This document shows positions 11,738 to 22,271 of a stretch of DNA of 64,000 nt, in pieces. This stretch comes from Propionibacteriales bacterium (GTDB lineage: Bacteria; Actinomycetota; Actinomycetes; Propionibacteriales; Nocardioidaceae). Below the pieces are notes generated by a model. That model was not told where the DNA came from. It worked only from the letters and a program-made list of their open reading frames with translations, and searched no databases. Numbering within the stretch: position 1 is the stretch's first letter; each line of letters opens with the position of its first letter. The position numbers were made by a program, and so were the translations under genes. Where the stretch lies: NCBI GenBank assembly GCA_026392415.1, contig JAPLCC010000049.1, forward strand, positions 45,174 through 109,173, written 5' to 3'.

Positions 11738-12700
11738 ATGCCGGCTCCGAAGAGCGAGCGCCTGCTCAACCTGCTGATCATGCTCCTGGTCCAGCGGCGC
11801 CCGATCGCCAAGGACCGGATCCGCGAGTTGCTGTACCCCGACTCGCGGCCGGACGCCTTTGAGAAGATGTTCGAGCGCGACAAGGACGAGCTCCGCAGCC
11901 TCGGCGTTCCGGTCGAGGTCGCTTCGATCGACCCGCTGTTCGAGGACGAGATCGGCTACCGGATCCCGCCCGAGGCGTTCGCGCTGCCCGACATCGAGCT
12001 GACGTCGGAGGAGGCCGCGGTCGTCGGCATCGCCTCCCGGGTGTGGCAGCACGCCACGATGGCCCAGGCCACCACGGACGCCGTACGCAAGCTCACCGCG
12101 GCCGGGATCGACGTCGACCTCGACGCCCTCGAGATCGCGCAGCCGCTGCTCACCGCCGACGAGCCGGCCTTCGAGACCTGCTGGGTCGCGGTCTGCGAAC
12201 GGACCGCCATCGAGTTCGACTACAAGCGCCCCGGCGCCGACAGTGCGCTCACCCGGCACGTCGAGCCCTGGGGTGTCGTGCGCTACTCCGGGCGCTGGTA
12301 CGTCGTCGGCCACGACGCCGACCGAGGCGCCGAGCGCGTCTTCCGCCTCTCTCGCGTCCAGGGCGTCGTCCGCACCGTCGGCCAGCCCGGCGCGTACGAC
12401 GTCCCGCCGGACACCGACGTACGCGAGATCGCGCGGAGGCTGGCCCCGCCGAGTGGCACCGAACGCGCCGTGCTCCTGGTCCGGCACGGCACCGGACACG
12501 TGTTCCGGCGCTCTGCCGACCGCATCGAGACCGGTGTGCTGGGACCCGATCACCTGAGCGCCTGGGACCGCGTCGAGTTGACCCGCCCGGCCGTGGGTCT
12601 CGTTGACGACGTCCTCGCGCAGGGTTCCGACGTGGTGCTGCTCGAACCGGCAGCGCTTCGCCAGCGCATCATCGCCCGCCTCGAGCAGGTGGCCCGGTGA
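11738..12700 (+). CDS. pafB: WYL-domain transcriptional regulator PafB
   Basis: HTH + WYL-like YSGRWYVVGHD; locus position after pafA. Confidence 0.9.
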   Translation: MPAPKSERLLNLLIMLLVQRRPIAKDRIRELLYPDSRPDAFEKMFERDKDELRSLGVPVEVASIDPLFEDEIGYRIPPEAFALPDIELTSEEAAVVGIASRVWQHATMAQATTDAVRKLTAAGIDVDLDALEIAQPLLTADEPAFETCWVAVCERTAIEFDYKRPGADSALTRHVEPWGVVRYSGRWYVVGHDADRGAERVFRLSRVQGVVRTVGQPGAYDVPPDTDVREIARRLAPPSGTERAVLLVRHGTGHVFRRSADRIETGVLGPDHLSAWDRVELTRPAVGLVDDVLAQGSDVVLLEPAALRQRIIARLEQVAR

Positions 12701-13719
12701 GCACGACCCGCGCCGCGAGCGGAGCCGGAGCCCGCGATCAGGTGGCCCGCCTGCTGACCCTGGTGCCCTTCCTGCACCACCGTGACGGCGTACGGCTGGA
12801 GGAGGCGGCCTCGCTCCTCGGCACGTCCTCCGAACAGGTCCTGCGTGACCTCAAGGTGCTCTTCATGTGCGGGCTGCCCGGCGGGCTGCCCGGCGACCTG
12901 ATCGATGTCGACCTGGACGCGATCGAGACCGAGGAGGGCAGCCCCGTGACCGAGGGCGTCATCCGGGTGGAGAACGCCGACTACCTGGCGCGTCCGCTGC
13001 GGCTCAGCGCAACGGAGGCGTCCGCGGTGATCGTCGCGCTGCGCATGCTCCGCGACACGTCATCGGGGGACACCCGCACCCTGGTCAAGCAGGTGCTGAC
13101 CAAACTGGAGAACGCCGCAGCCACGGCCGGCGCCGCCCACTTCGACGTCACGCCCTCGGACCGGGACGCCGCGCAGGTCGTCCAGGCCGACCTGACCCGC
13201 GTGCTCAACGATGCCGTCGCCGCCGGACGCCAGGTGCGGCTGGCCTACTTCGTCCCCTCGCGGGGCGAGGAGACCGAACGCGTGGTCGACCCGCGGGGCG
13301 TCGTCACCCACGGCGTGTTCGCCTACCTCGACGCGTGGTGCCACGGCGCCGACGCCGAGCGCCTGTTCCGGCTCGACCGGATCGCGAAGGCCGAGGTGCT
13401 CGACAGCTCGATCACCACGACACCCCGGGCTCCTCGGGACCTCAGCGACGGCCTGTTCGCCGACGCCGACCAGCCCGGCAGCGCGGTGGTCACCCTGCAT
13501 CTCGCCGCCGAAGCACGATGGGCGACCGAGTACTACCCGATGCGAGACGTGCGTCCGCAGGCCGACGGATCCGCTGAGGTCGACCTCGTCGTCGTCGACC
13601 AGCGCTGGCTGCTCCGGCTGCTGATGCGCCTGGCGCCGCACGCGCGCGTGATCGCTCCCCAGGAGTTCACCGAGTCTTTCACCGCAACTGCACAGGAGAC
13701 CCTCAGTCTCTACCGATGA
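12697..13719 (+). CDS. pafC: WYL-domain transcriptional regulator PafC
   Basis: HTH_11-like N-terminus, WYL region; overlaps pafB by 4 nt. Confidence 0.9.
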   Translation: MSTTRAASGAGARDQVARLLTLVPFLHHRDGVRLEEAASLLGTSSEQVLRDLKVLFMCGLPGGLPGDLIDVDLDAIETEEGSPVTEGVIRVENADYLARPLRLSATEASAVIVALRMLRDTSSGDTRTLVKQVLTKLENAAATAGAAHFDVTPSDRDAAQVVQADLTRVLNDAVAAGRQVRLAYFVPSRGEETERVVDPRGVVTHGVFAYLDAWCHGADAERLFRLDRIAKAEVLDSSITTTPRAPRDLSDGLFADADQPGSAVVTLHLAAEARWATEYYPMRDVRPQADGSAEVDLVVVDQRWLLRLLMRLAPHARVIAPQEFTESFTATAQETLSLYR

Positions 13720-13776
13720 GGGGGGCGTAGGATGGCCCCTGTCCGCACAGCCTGAGACGTGAGAGTTGGTCCTTCG

Positions 13777-14031
13777 ATGACCCCCCTGATCGGAATGCCC
13801 CAGGGAGCCGAGTGGCTCATCATCCTGGCGATCGTGATTCTGGTGTTCGGTGCGGCCAAGCTCCCTGAACTGGCTCGCGGCACCGGCCAGGCGCTTCGCA
13901 TCTTCAAGTCCGAGACCAAGGGCCTTCGCGACGAGGACGAGACGCCCGCCGCCCCCAAGGGTGAGCTGAACGCGGCCGACGAGGTCGCCGAGGGCGAGAT
14001 CGTCGACGAGCGCCGCGAGAACAACGCCTGA
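13777..14031 (+). CDS. tatA: Twin-arginine translocase subunit TatA
   Basis: GAEWLIILAIVILVFGAAKLPELARGTGQALRIFKSETKG. Confidence 0.94.
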   Translation: MTPLIGMPQGAEWLIILAIVILVFGAAKLPELARGTGQALRIFKSETKGLRDEDETPAAPKGELNAADEVAEGEIVDERRENNA

Positions 14032-14032
14032 G

Positions 14033-14872
14033 TTGGCCCTGCTCAGCGTTGCAAAGCTGCTGGTCGGCACACCGGTCCATCCGGTCGGCGCCGACGGACG
14101 GATGGCCCTGTCGGACCATCTGCGGGAGTTGCGCGCCCGGCTGTTGAAGGCGGCGTTCGCCGTCGTCGTCGCGTTCGGCATCGCACTCTTCTTCTACGAA
14201 CCGCTGCTGCACCTCGTTCTCGACCCCTACCTCGAGGCACAGAAGGCACTCCCGGACGGCGCGACCGAGGCCACGACTTCGGGCGCCGCCGGTGGTTTCC
14301 TGTTGTACCTCAAGCTCTGCGGCCTGGCCGCCCTGGTCGGGTCGAGCCCGGTGTGGCTGTACCAGATCTGGGCGTTCATCCTCCCGGGCCTGCACCGCAA
14401 CGAGAAGAAGTGGACGGGCATCTTCGCGGTCATCGCAGCGCCGCTCTTCCTGGCGGGTATCGCGCTGGGTTACTTCACGCTGCCGAAGGGCCTGGAGATC
14501 CTGATCGGTCTCAACCCGGACGAGCTCACGAACCTCGTCGAGTTCAACGAGTACCTCACCTTCTTCAGCCGCACCCTGCTCGGCTTCGGCATCGCTTTCG
14601 AGATCCCCGTCTTCGTCGTGCTCCTCAACCTCGCCGGCGTGGTCAAGGGCAAGAGCCTGGGGGCCCACCGCCCGTGGATCATCGTCGGCTCGTTCATCTT
14701 CGCCGCCGTGATGACGCCCTCGGGTGACCCGTTCACCATGAGCTTCATGGCCGTGCCGATGGTCATCCTGTTCCTGATCTCCGAGGTCATCGCACGGCTC
14801 AACGACCGCCGTCGGGCCAAGCGGGCCATCAACGCAGGTCTTTCTCCCGACGAGGCGAGCCCGCTGCCCTGA
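14033..14872 (+). CDS. tatC: Twin-arginine translocase subunit TatC
   Basis: MALSDHLRELRARLLKAAFAVV, multi-TM, PSGDPFTMSFMAVPM; TTG start at 14033 or ATG at 14102. Confidence 0.93.
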   Translation: MALLSVAKLLVGTPVHPVGADGRMALSDHLRELRARLLKAAFAVVVAFGIALFFYEPLLHLVLDPYLEAQKALPDGATEATTSGAAGGFLLYLKLCGLAALVGSSPVWLYQIWAFILPGLHRNEKKWTGIFAVIAAPLFLAGIALGYFTLPKGLEILIGLNPDELTNLVEFNEYLTFFSRTLLGFGIAFEIPVFVVLLNLAGVVKGKSLGAHRPWIIVGSFIFAAVMTPSGDPFTMSFMAVPMVILFLISEVIARLNDRRRAKRAINAGLSPDEASPLP

Positions 14873-14895
14873 GCGCGGTGCCCTAATCTTCACCT

Positions 14896-15765
14896 GTGCC
14901 TCGCGCCGTCGTACTGACCAACCCCACGTCGGGGAAGGGCCGGGGTGCGCGGATGCGTGACGAAGCACTGCCCAGGTTCCACGGCGCAGGCTGGCGCACC
15001 ACGTCGCTGTACGGGCGGGACGCGGACGAATCGCTCGACCTGGCCCGCAAGGCCGTCGCGGAGGAGCCCGACGTGCTCGTGCTGTGCGGGGGAGACGGGA
15101 TGGTCAATCTCGGACTCCAGGCAGCCGCCGGCACCAGGGTGCCGATCGGCATCCTCCCGGCAGGCACCGGCAACGACATCGCACGCTCCCTCGACCTCCC
15201 GTTGCGCGACGGCGCGGCCGCGGCGACACGGATCATCGAGGGGGCTCCGCGAGCCATCGACCTCGCCCGCATCGGCGATCGCTGGTTCGGTGGTGTCCTC
15301 GCAGCAGGGTTCGACTCGGTGGCCAACGAGCGCGCCAACCGGATGCGCTGGCCCAAGGGCCAGATGCGCTACAACCTGGCCACGCTCGCCGAGCTGCGGG
15401 TGTTCGAGCCCCTCCACTACGTGCTCGAGCTCGACGGCGTGGAGCGGCAGGTCGAAGCGATGCTCGTGGCCGTCGGCAACGGGCCGTCGTACGGCGGCGG
15501 GCTGCGGATGACGCACGGTGCCGTTCTCGACGACGGGCTGCTGGACGTCGTACTGATCAAACCCATGGGGCGTGTCGAGCTGGCGCGCACCTTCCCCAAA
15601 CTCTTCAACGGGACCCACGTGACCCATCCGCAGTACGAACACCACCTCGTGCGCCAGGTGACCATCGCCAGCGCCGGCATCGTCGGGTACGCCGACGGCG
15701 AGCGCTTCGGCCCGCTGCCCCTCACGGTCGAGTGCGTCCCCGGAGCGGTCCAGGTGTGGGCATGA
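14896..15765 (+). CDS. Diacylglycerol/lipid kinase family protein
   Basis: NPTSGKGRGA, VLCGGDGMVN, GILPAGTGNDIARSL. Confidence 0.92.
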   Translation: MPRAVVLTNPTSGKGRGARMRDEALPRFHGAGWRTTSLYGRDADESLDLARKAVAEEPDVLVLCGGDGMVNLGLQAAAGTRVPIGILPAGTGNDIARSLDLPLRDGAAAATRIIEGAPRAIDLARIGDRWFGGVLAAGFDSVANERANRMRWPKGQMRYNLATLAELRVFEPLHYVLELDGVERQVEAMLVAVGNGPSYGGGLRMTHGAVLDDGLLDVVLIKPMGRVELARTFPKLFNGTHVTHPQYEHHLVRQVTIASAGIVGYADGERFGPLPLTVECVPGAVQVWA

Positions 15766-18497
15766 CCGGGCACCCGATCTTCGAGGACTTCGCGGGCACG
15801 TTCCCGTTCCCGCTCGACGACTTCCAGGTCGAGGGGTGCAAGGCGGTGGAAGAGGGGGACAGCGTCCTCGTTGCTGCTCCGACCGGTGCGGGCAAGACCG
15901 TGGTGGGGGAGTTCGCGGTCCATCTCGCGCTCGAGACCGGCCGCAAGTGCTTCTACACGACCCCGATCAAGGCGCTGTCCAACCAGAAGTACAACGACCT
16001 CGTCGTCCGCCACGGGGCCGACAAGGTCGGCCTGTTGACCGGCGACACCTCGATCAACGGCGAGGCACCGATCGTCGTGATGACGACCGAGGTGCTGCGC
16101 AACATGCTCTACGCGCGTTCCCGGACCCTCGTGGGTCTCGGCTTCGTGGTCATGGACGAGGTGCACTACCTCGCCGACCGTGCTCGCGGCGCCGTATGGG
16201 AGGAAGTGATCATCCACCTCCCCGAGTCGGTGTCGGTGGTGTCGCTCTCCGCGACGGTCTCCAACGCAGAAGAGTTCGGCGAGTGGCTCGAGACCGTACG
16301 TGGCACCAACCGCACCATCGTGGCGGAGCGGCGCCCGGTGCCGCTGTACCAGCACGTGATGGCCGGTCGGCGCCTGCACGATCTCTTCGCCTCCTCCGAC
16401 GTCGACGCCGCCGCCGGCTTCGTCCGCGAGGGCGCGCCGGTCAACGAGGAGCTGATGAAGCTCGCCCGCGACGACTGGGCCTCCTCCCGCCTCAAGGACC
16501 GGCGCACACCCAAGGGCGCCAGCAAGGGCGCCCGCCCCGGCGGTCCCGGGAGCCGTTCGGTCGGCAACGGCCGACGGATCTGGATCCCCGGCCGGCTCGA
16601 CGTCCTCGACGCGCTGGAGCGGGCCAACCTCCTGCCCGCCATCGACTTCATCTTCAGCCGCGCCGGATGCGACGCGGCCGTCCAGCAGTGCCTGGACGCC
16701 AACGTCCGGCTCACCACCGCCGACGAGCGTGACGAGGCGATCGCGTACGTCGAGCACACGCTCGGCGCGATGCCACCGGACGACCTGGAGGTCCTCGGCT
16801 ACCACGACTTCCTCGACGCCGCCTCCCGCGGCGTCGCGGCCCACCACGCCGGCATGCTTCCGGCGTTCAAGGAATGCGTCGAGGCGCTGTACCTGCGTGG
16901 ACTCGTGAAGATCGTCTTCGCGACCGAGACCCTCGCGCTCGGCATCAACATGCCTGCCCGCACCGTGGTGCTCGAGAAGCTGAGCAAGTGGAACGGCGAG
17001 ACCCATGCCGACATCACCCCGGGGGAGTACACCCAGTTGACCGGCCGTGCGGGCCGCCGCGGACTCGACATCGAGGGCCACGCGGTCGTGCTCTGGCAGC
17101 CCGGCATGAACCCGCGCGACCTGGCGGGTCTCGCGTCGACGCGCACCTATCCGCTCCACTCGTCCTTCCGGCCGTCGTACAACATGGCGGTCAACCTGGT
17201 GCACGCCTTCGGGCGCCACCGCGCCCGCGAGCTCCTCGAGATGTCCTTCGCACAATTCCAGGCCGACCGCGCCGTCGTCGGGCTCGCCCGCCAGCTGCGC
17301 AAGGCCGAGGACGCCCTCGAGGGGTACGCAGAGTCGGCGCACTGCCACCTGGGCGACTACATGGAGTACGCCGGGCTGCGCCGGCGCATCTCCGAGCTGG
17401 AGAAGGAGTCCAGCAAGGTACGACGCCACGACCGCCGCGACGAGGCAGCGGCCTCGCTCGAACACCTCGAGCCGGGCGACATCATCGTGGTCCCGGTCGG
17501 CAAGTTCGCTGGCCCCGCCGTCATCGTCGAGCCGGGTCTGTCCGAGCAGGGCCACCGGCCCTTGGTGATCACCGCCGAACGCCAGGGCCGTCGTCTCGCG
17601 ATGATCGACTTCCCGGTGCCGGTCGAGGCGGTGGCCAGGATCCGTCTGCCGAAGCGTGTCGACACCCGCAACCCTCAGCAGCGCAAGGACATCGCCCAGG
17701 CGGTTCGGGCAGCGGTCCGGTCCCTGCCCGTTTCCATGACCCGCCCGCGCGCCGAGCGTGCGCCCATGGACGAGGGGGTGGCGGCGCAGATCGCCGAGAT
17801 CCGCACCCAGATCCGTCAGCACCCCTGCCACGGCTGTGACGACCGCGAGGACCATGCACGGTGGGCCGAGCGTCACGCCAAGCTCGCCAAGGACGCGCAG
17901 ATGCTCTCGGAGCGCATCGAGCGGCGCACCAACACCGTTGCCCGGACCTTCGACCGCGTGTGCGAGGTGCTGACCGCTGTCGGCTACCTCGAGGAGGACG
18001 CCGTCACCGACCGCGGCCGGGCCCTGATGCGGATCTACTCCGACCTCGACCTCGTCGCGGCCGAGGCGCTGCGGCTGGGCCTCTGGGAGGGTCTGACGCC
18101 CCAGCAGCTCGGCGCCGTGCTCTCCTCGCTCGTCTACGAGTCCCGTCGGCCCGAGGACGGTCCGGGAAACGTGCCCGGTGGTGTCATCTCCGAGACCATC
18201 GATGCCATGACCCGGCTTTGGTCCGAGCTCGAGCAGCTCGAACGCACCCACCGCCTCGACTTCCTGCGCAAGCCCGACCCCGGCTTCGCGTGGACGGCCT
18301 TCCGCTGGGCGGGGGGCCAGGACCTCGACGAGGTGATCACGCGCAACGACCAGACGGCCGGTGACTTCGTCCGCCAGATGAAGCAGCTGATCGACTTCGC
18401 CGGTCAGATCGCCAACGCCGCCGCGGGGACACCTGTCCGGGACACCGCACGCGACCTGGTCAAGCTGCTGCGCCGCGGGATCGTCGCCGGCGTCTGA
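15762..18497 (+). CDS. helY: DEAD/DEAH-box helicase, HelY / Ski2-Mtr4-like
   Basis: APTGAGKTVVGEFAVHLAL, MDEVHYLADRARGAVWEEVIIHLP, FATETLALGINMPARTVVLEKLSKWNGE, TGRAGRRGLD; ATG at 15762 overlaps the kinase stop. Confidence 0.93.
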   Translation: MTGHPIFEDFAGTFPFPLDDFQVEGCKAVEEGDSVLVAAPTGAGKTVVGEFAVHLALETGRKCFYTTPIKALSNQKYNDLVVRHGADKVGLLTGDTSINGEAPIVVMTTEVLRNMLYARSRTLVGLGFVVMDEVHYLADRARGAVWEEVIIHLPESVSVVSLSATVSNAEEFGEWLETVRGTNRTIVAERRPVPLYQHVMAGRRLHDLFASSDVDAAAGFVREGAPVNEELMKLARDDWASSRLKDRRTPKGASKGARPGGPGSRSVGNGRRIWIPGRLDVLDALERANLLPAIDFIFSRAGCDAAVQQCLDANVRLTTADERDEAIAYVEHTLGAMPPDDLEVLGYHDFLDAASRGVAAHHAGMLPAFKECVEALYLRGLVKIVFATETLALGINMPARTVVLEKLSKWNGETHADITPGEYTQLTGRAGRRGLDIEGHAVVLWQPGMNPRDLAGLASTRTYPLHSSFRPSYNMAVNLVHAFGRHRARELLEMSFAQFQADRAVVGLARQLRKAEDALEGYAESAHCHLGDYMEYAGLRRRISELEKESSKVRRHDRRDEAAASLEHLEPGDIIVVPVGKFAGPAVIVEPGLSEQGHRPLVITAERQGRRLAMIDFPVPVEAVARIRLPKRVDTRNPQQRKDIAQAVRAAVRSLPVSMTRPRAERAPMDEGVAAQIAEIRTQIRQHPCHGCDDREDHARWAERHAKLAKDAQMLSERIERRTNTVARTFDRVCEVLTAVGYLEEDAVTDRGRALMRIYSDLDLVAAEALRLGLWEGLTPQQLGAVLSSLVYESRRPEDGPGNVPGGVISETIDAMTRLWSELEQLERTHRLDFLRKPDPGFAWTAFRWAGGQDLDEVITRNDQTAGDFVRQMKQLIDFAGQIANAAAGTPVRDTARDLVKLLRRGIVAGV

Positions 18498-18524
18498 CAG
18501 GGCAGGCCGGAAGCGCCCGTCGCG

Positions 18525-18947
18525 TCAGTCGAGCGGCAGCGTGGGCAGGGCGATCCCTCGCTCGGCTGCCCGCAGGCGGGCGGCGTACGACTGCCCTCGT
18601 GGTGACAGCGCCACCACGGCCCGTCGGCCGTCGGCCGGATCGGCCCGACGCACCACGAGTCCTCGCTCGACCAGCCGGTCCATGTGCCGGGTCAGACTCG
18701 CCGCCGGCACCACCGCGGCGGTGGCGATCTCGCTCATGCCGAGCCCCGGCTCGTCGTCGATGACAGCAAGGATCCGCCAGTGCTCGAGGGTGAGGCCGTG
18801 CTCCCCCAGGAGGGGCTGCAGCGCGTCGCGCACAGCGGCCTCCACCTGGCGCACCTGGACCGCGATGCTCGAGGTGAGAGCGTGCTGCGTGGTGACCCGG
18901 CTCACGGTGGTCTCCTTCGCGCTGGGCGTACCAACCGAGTGATTCAT
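18525..18947 (-). CDS. MarR-family transcriptional regulator
   Basis: LEHWRILAVIDDEPGLGMSEIATAAVVPAASLTRHMDRLVERGLVVRRADPADGRRAVVALSPRG. Confidence 0.9.
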   Translation of the reverse strand: MNHSVGTPSAKETTVSRVTTQHALTSSIAVQVRQVEAAVRDALQPLLGEHGLTLEHWRILAVIDDEPGLGMSEIATAAVVPAASLTRHMDRLVERGLVVRRADPADGRRAVVALSPRGQSYAARLRAAERGIALPTLPLD

Positions 18948-19076
18948 GACAATCGCGTTAACGGCGCCGCCACGCCGCGGCTTCGGCTCTATCCTAGGCA
19001 TCGCCACAGCAATTCCGGTTGCAATGCGTGCAGGCAACGTCGCCGGCCGAGCCAGCCCCGGCCGCACGGAGGTCCC

Positions 19077-20150
19077 GTGCCCGACCTGCCCAGCGACGTC
19101 CTCTCGGTTGCCTTCGTCGTGCCCCTGCAAGGACCGACGGGTATCTACGGACCGTCCTGTCTGGCTTGCGGTGAGCTCGCCGTCGAACAGCTCAACACCC
19201 GCCACGGCATCGGCGGACGCCAGGTCGAGCTGGTCGTCGTTGACGGCGGCCGCGCGCCTGCCCTGGTGGCCGACGAGGTCGGCCGGCTCGTCGACACCGG
19301 CCGGGTCCAGGCCGTCGCCGGCTGGCACATCTCGGCCGTGCGCCAGGCGATCACGGCGCGGGTCGGCGGCCGAGTGGTCTACGCGTTCGGTGCGATGCAC
19401 GAGGGAGGCGATCCGACGCCCGGCGTCTTCATGCTCGGCGAACGTCCGATCAACCAGTTGCTGCCTGCAGCCCACTGGATGCGCGAGGAGCTCGGTGTCG
19501 GCCGGTGGGCGATCGTGGGCAACGACTACGTCTTCCCGAGGGTCACCGGCACGACGGCGCGGCTCGCGCTCGAGGACACCCCCTCCGAGATCGTGAGCGA
19601 GACCTACGTACCCCTCGGGACCAGCGACTTCAGCACCGTGCTGTCGGACCTCGCCGGCCTTCCCATCGACGGGGTGATCATGCTCCTGATGGGGCAGGAC
19701 GCGGTCCACTTCAACCGCCAGTTCGCCCGCTCCGGTCTGTCGGTGGCGCTGCCCCGGCTCAGCCCGGCGGTGGAGGAGAACACCCTGCTGGCCGGCGGCG
19801 CGGCTGCCCATGACGGCCTGTACGCCGCGGCGGCGTACTTCGACGGCATGGGTACGGCGGAGAGCACCGAACTCGCTCGCGACTACTACGCGCGCTGGGG
19901 ACCCTGGGCGCCGGCGCTCAATGCCGTGGGGGAGTCCTGCTACGAGGCGTTGTACTTCCTTGCACGCGTCGCCGAGGTGTGTGGATCCCTGACGGTCGAC
20001 GCCGTGTCCGGGCTCGAGTCGGGACACTTCTACTCCAGTCCGCGTGGCCTGATGCGCCTCGACGGCAACCTCCTCGACCAGGACGTCTACCTCGCCGCGG
20101 CCGACGGGCTCGGGTTCCGGGTGGAACAGCAGATCGCGCGGGCCCACTAG
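19077..20150 (+). CDS. Cytosolic periplasmic-binding-protein-like receptor (AmiC/UrtA-like, no signal peptide)
   Basis: VAFVVPLQGPTGIYGPSCLACGELAVEQLNTRHGIGGRQVELVVVDGG; no lipobox or signal peptide; GTG start. Confidence 0.8.
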   Translation: MPDLPSDVLSVAFVVPLQGPTGIYGPSCLACGELAVEQLNTRHGIGGRQVELVVVDGGRAPALVADEVGRLVDTGRVQAVAGWHISAVRQAITARVGGRVVYAFGAMHEGGDPTPGVFMLGERPINQLLPAAHWMREELGVGRWAIVGNDYVFPRVTGTTARLALEDTPSEIVSETYVPLGTSDFSTVLSDLAGLPIDGVIMLLMGQDAVHFNRQFARSGLSVALPRLSPAVEENTLLAGGAAAHDGLYAAAAYFDGMGTAESTELARDYYARWGPWAPALNAVGESCYEALYFLARVAEVCGSLTVDAVSGLESGHFYSSPRGLMRLDGNLLDQDVYLAAADGLGFRVEQQIARAH

Positions 20151-20896
20151 AGGCGGTCCTCCGCGCCCGCCATCGCCGCGTCCCAGGCGGCGGGCAGCTG
20201 TGCCTCGTGGGCGCGCACGCCGAGACGGCGCCACAGGGTCCCGCCGTGGTCGAGGTCGTACCTGTCCTCGGCAGGGCCGCCGAACGAGGTCCCGATCGCC
20301 AGGACCGAGGAGACGACCCGGTGCCCACCGAGCAGAGCCGGCGCGCTCGTCGGGTCGAGGGGGAGGTCCTCGACCAGCACGGGAACGCGGTCGAGCGTGA
20401 TCTCCGTCTGCTGGCGAATCGTGCCCGGCACCTCGCCGTAGCGGCCGAGCACCAGCGACTCACGCAGGGCCAGAGCGGCCCCCGGAGCCATCCGGACGAC
20501 GGTACGGCGCTGGACGTCCGCGCCGGCCGAGACCACGAACGGTTCACCGGCCCACGTGAGCACGGCGCCGGGGCCGAGGGTGATGAGCACGGACCAGGAC
20601 GCCCGGCCGCCGCGCATGTCGAACGCGACCGTCCCGCCCGGCTCGATCAGGTCGAGCCGAGCCCCGGCGTCGACCGTGACATCGAGCTCGATCGTGTCGC
20701 CCGCCAGCAACAACGCGCCCTCGGGGACCAGCGACACCCGAGCGCGGTCGGTGTCGTGGTGGACCAGCACCGGTCGGATCGACGCGGCCGTGGGGTCGGA
20801 CAGCGACACCGTGCTGCGCACCCGGCAGCGCGCCCCGCCCTCGCCGACGCCGACCCGCAGGCGGGTGCGCGCGGAACGTTCAGTGCTCGTGAGCAT
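20147..20896 (-). CDS. ureD: Urease accessory protein UreD
   Basis: [56 protein letters not shown]; position after ureG. Confidence 0.85.
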   Translation of the reverse strand: MLTSTERSARTRLRVGVGEGGARCRVRSTVSLSDPTAASIRPVLVHHDTDRARVSLVPEGALLLAGDTIELDVTVDAGARLDLIEPGGTVAFDMRGGRASWSVLITLGPGAVLTWAGEPFVVSAGADVQRRTVVRMAPGAALALRESLVLGRYGEVPGTIRQQTEITLDRVPVLVEDLPLDPTSAPALLGGHRVVSSVLAIGTSFGGPAEDRYDLDHGGTLWRRLGVRAHEAQLPAAWDAAMAGAEDRL

Positions 20897-21611
20897 GGTC
20901 GTGGTCGTGGGCGTGCTCCTCGCCGGCATGGAAGTGCGGAGCCATCGGACCCGGGTCCACCGGAACCAGACCGCCCGACAGGTGGCGCTCCCTGACGCCG
21001 TCGAGCCAGCCCACCAGGGCGTCGATGCTGGCGCGATCGGTCCGGGACAGCCCGATCACCGGCCGATCGCCACGGGCCTCGGTGGCATCAGCGAGCATCC
21101 GGACCACGTCGACGCCGACGTACGGCGCCAGGTCGGTCTTGTTCACCACGAGCAGGTCGGCACGCTCGATGCCCGGCCCACCCTTGCGGGCGACGTCACC
21201 GCCGCCGGCGACGTCAAGGACGAAGATCTGGATGTCGACCAGAGCCGGGGAGAAGGTCGCGGTGAGGTTGTCGCCACCGGATTCCAACAACACCAGATCG
21301 AGGTCCGGGTACTCCGCCTCGAGCTCCTCGACCATCATCAGGTTCGCGCTGATGTCGTCGCGGATCGCCGTGTGCGGACAGGCGCCGGTCTCCACCGCAC
21401 GGATCCGCTCGGGCGCCAGCACGCCGGCCGAACGCAGGAACCGTGCGTCCTCGTCGGTGTAGATGTCATTGGTGACCACGGCGAGGTCGAGCCGCCCGGC
21501 GAGCTCGCGGCAGAGCAGGGCGATCAGCGAGCTCTTGCCGGTGCCCACCGGCCCACACACGCCGAGTCGCAGGGGACGCACAGCCCGGGTGGGCGCAAGG
21601 TGATCAGGCAC
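20880..21611 (-). CDS. ureG: Urease accessory GTPase UreG with C-terminal His-rich tail
   Basis: [53 protein letters not shown]; tail [21 protein letters not shown] start overlapping ureF. Confidence 0.93.
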   Translation of the reverse strand: MPDHLAPTRAVRPLRLGVCGPVGTGKSSLIALLCRELAGRLDLAVVTNDIYTDEDARFLRSAGVLAPERIRAVETGACPHTAIRDDISANLMMVEELEAEYPDLDLVLLESGGDNLTATFSPALVDIQIFVLDVAGGGDVARKGGPGIERADLLVVNKTDLAPYVGVDVVRMLADATEARGDRPVIGLSRTDRASIDALVGWLDGVRERHLSGGLVPVDPGPMAPHFHAGEEHAHDHDHAHEH

Positions 21612-22263
21612 GGAACAACCTCCTGGAGGTACCGGCATGGGCCTGTGCCCATGCCTCGATCTGGGGTGAGGACACCGCGGGGATCTCCTCGGGTTCGCGG
21701 ACATCGGCGACCGCGGCGACCACCTCGTCGACGCCTGCGAGGGCGTCGTGGACCCAACCGGTGACCACCACCGGGTCCAGCGGGACGAGTTTCAGCGCCG
21801 CCGCGCAGACCGTCTGCACGTCGTCGTAGGCGACCAGGCGGGCCAGCGACGCCGCTCCGAGGTCGAAGTGGGCAGCGACCGTGCCCAGCACCGTCGACCT
21901 GCCCGGTCGCGGAACCTCGCCCAGTGGGTTCGTCGAGGCCGGCCACACCCGGTTCGCCAGTCGGAGCAGCGCCTGGCCCTGCATCCGGGCTGCATCACGA
22001 AGCGCAGGCGACACGGTCCGCACGGCCCACGCCCGGTCGACCGCCACCACCTCCGACCCGGTCACGACGGCGTGCCGAGCCGCAACTGCGGTGCCGGCCT
22101 CGACCCGGGTCACGCCGAGCAGCCGGGTCCGCAGGTAGGCAGGCACGTCGGCCGGGTCCAGCCCGTTGGCCAGCGCGCCTTCGAGCGTGCCCGACTGCGT
22201 GTGTCCGGCGACGGGCAACCGCGCGTCGGCCAGCAGCAGCATCATCAGTTCGGAGTGCGGCAT
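21604..22263 (-). CDS. ureF: Urease accessory protein UreF
   Basis: [34 protein letters not shown]; position between ureC and ureG. Confidence 0.85.
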   Translation of the reverse strand: MPHSELMMLLLADARLPVAGHTQSGTLEGALANGLDPADVPAYLRTRLLGVTRVEAGTAVAARHAVVTGSEVVAVDRAWAVRTVSPALRDAARMQGQALLRLANRVWPASTNPLGEVPRPGRSTVLGTVAAHFDLGAASLARLVAYDDVQTVCAAALKLVPLDPVVVTGWVHDALAGVDEVVAAVADVREPEEIPAVSSPQIEAWAQAHAGTSRRLFRA

Positions 22264-22271
22264 GCGACGGC

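Noticed and set aside
15417-18251. 944-aa minus-strand ORF antisense to helY
   Set aside because: High-GC shadow ORF; no recognisable domain, and the plus strand clearly encodes a Ski2-like helicase
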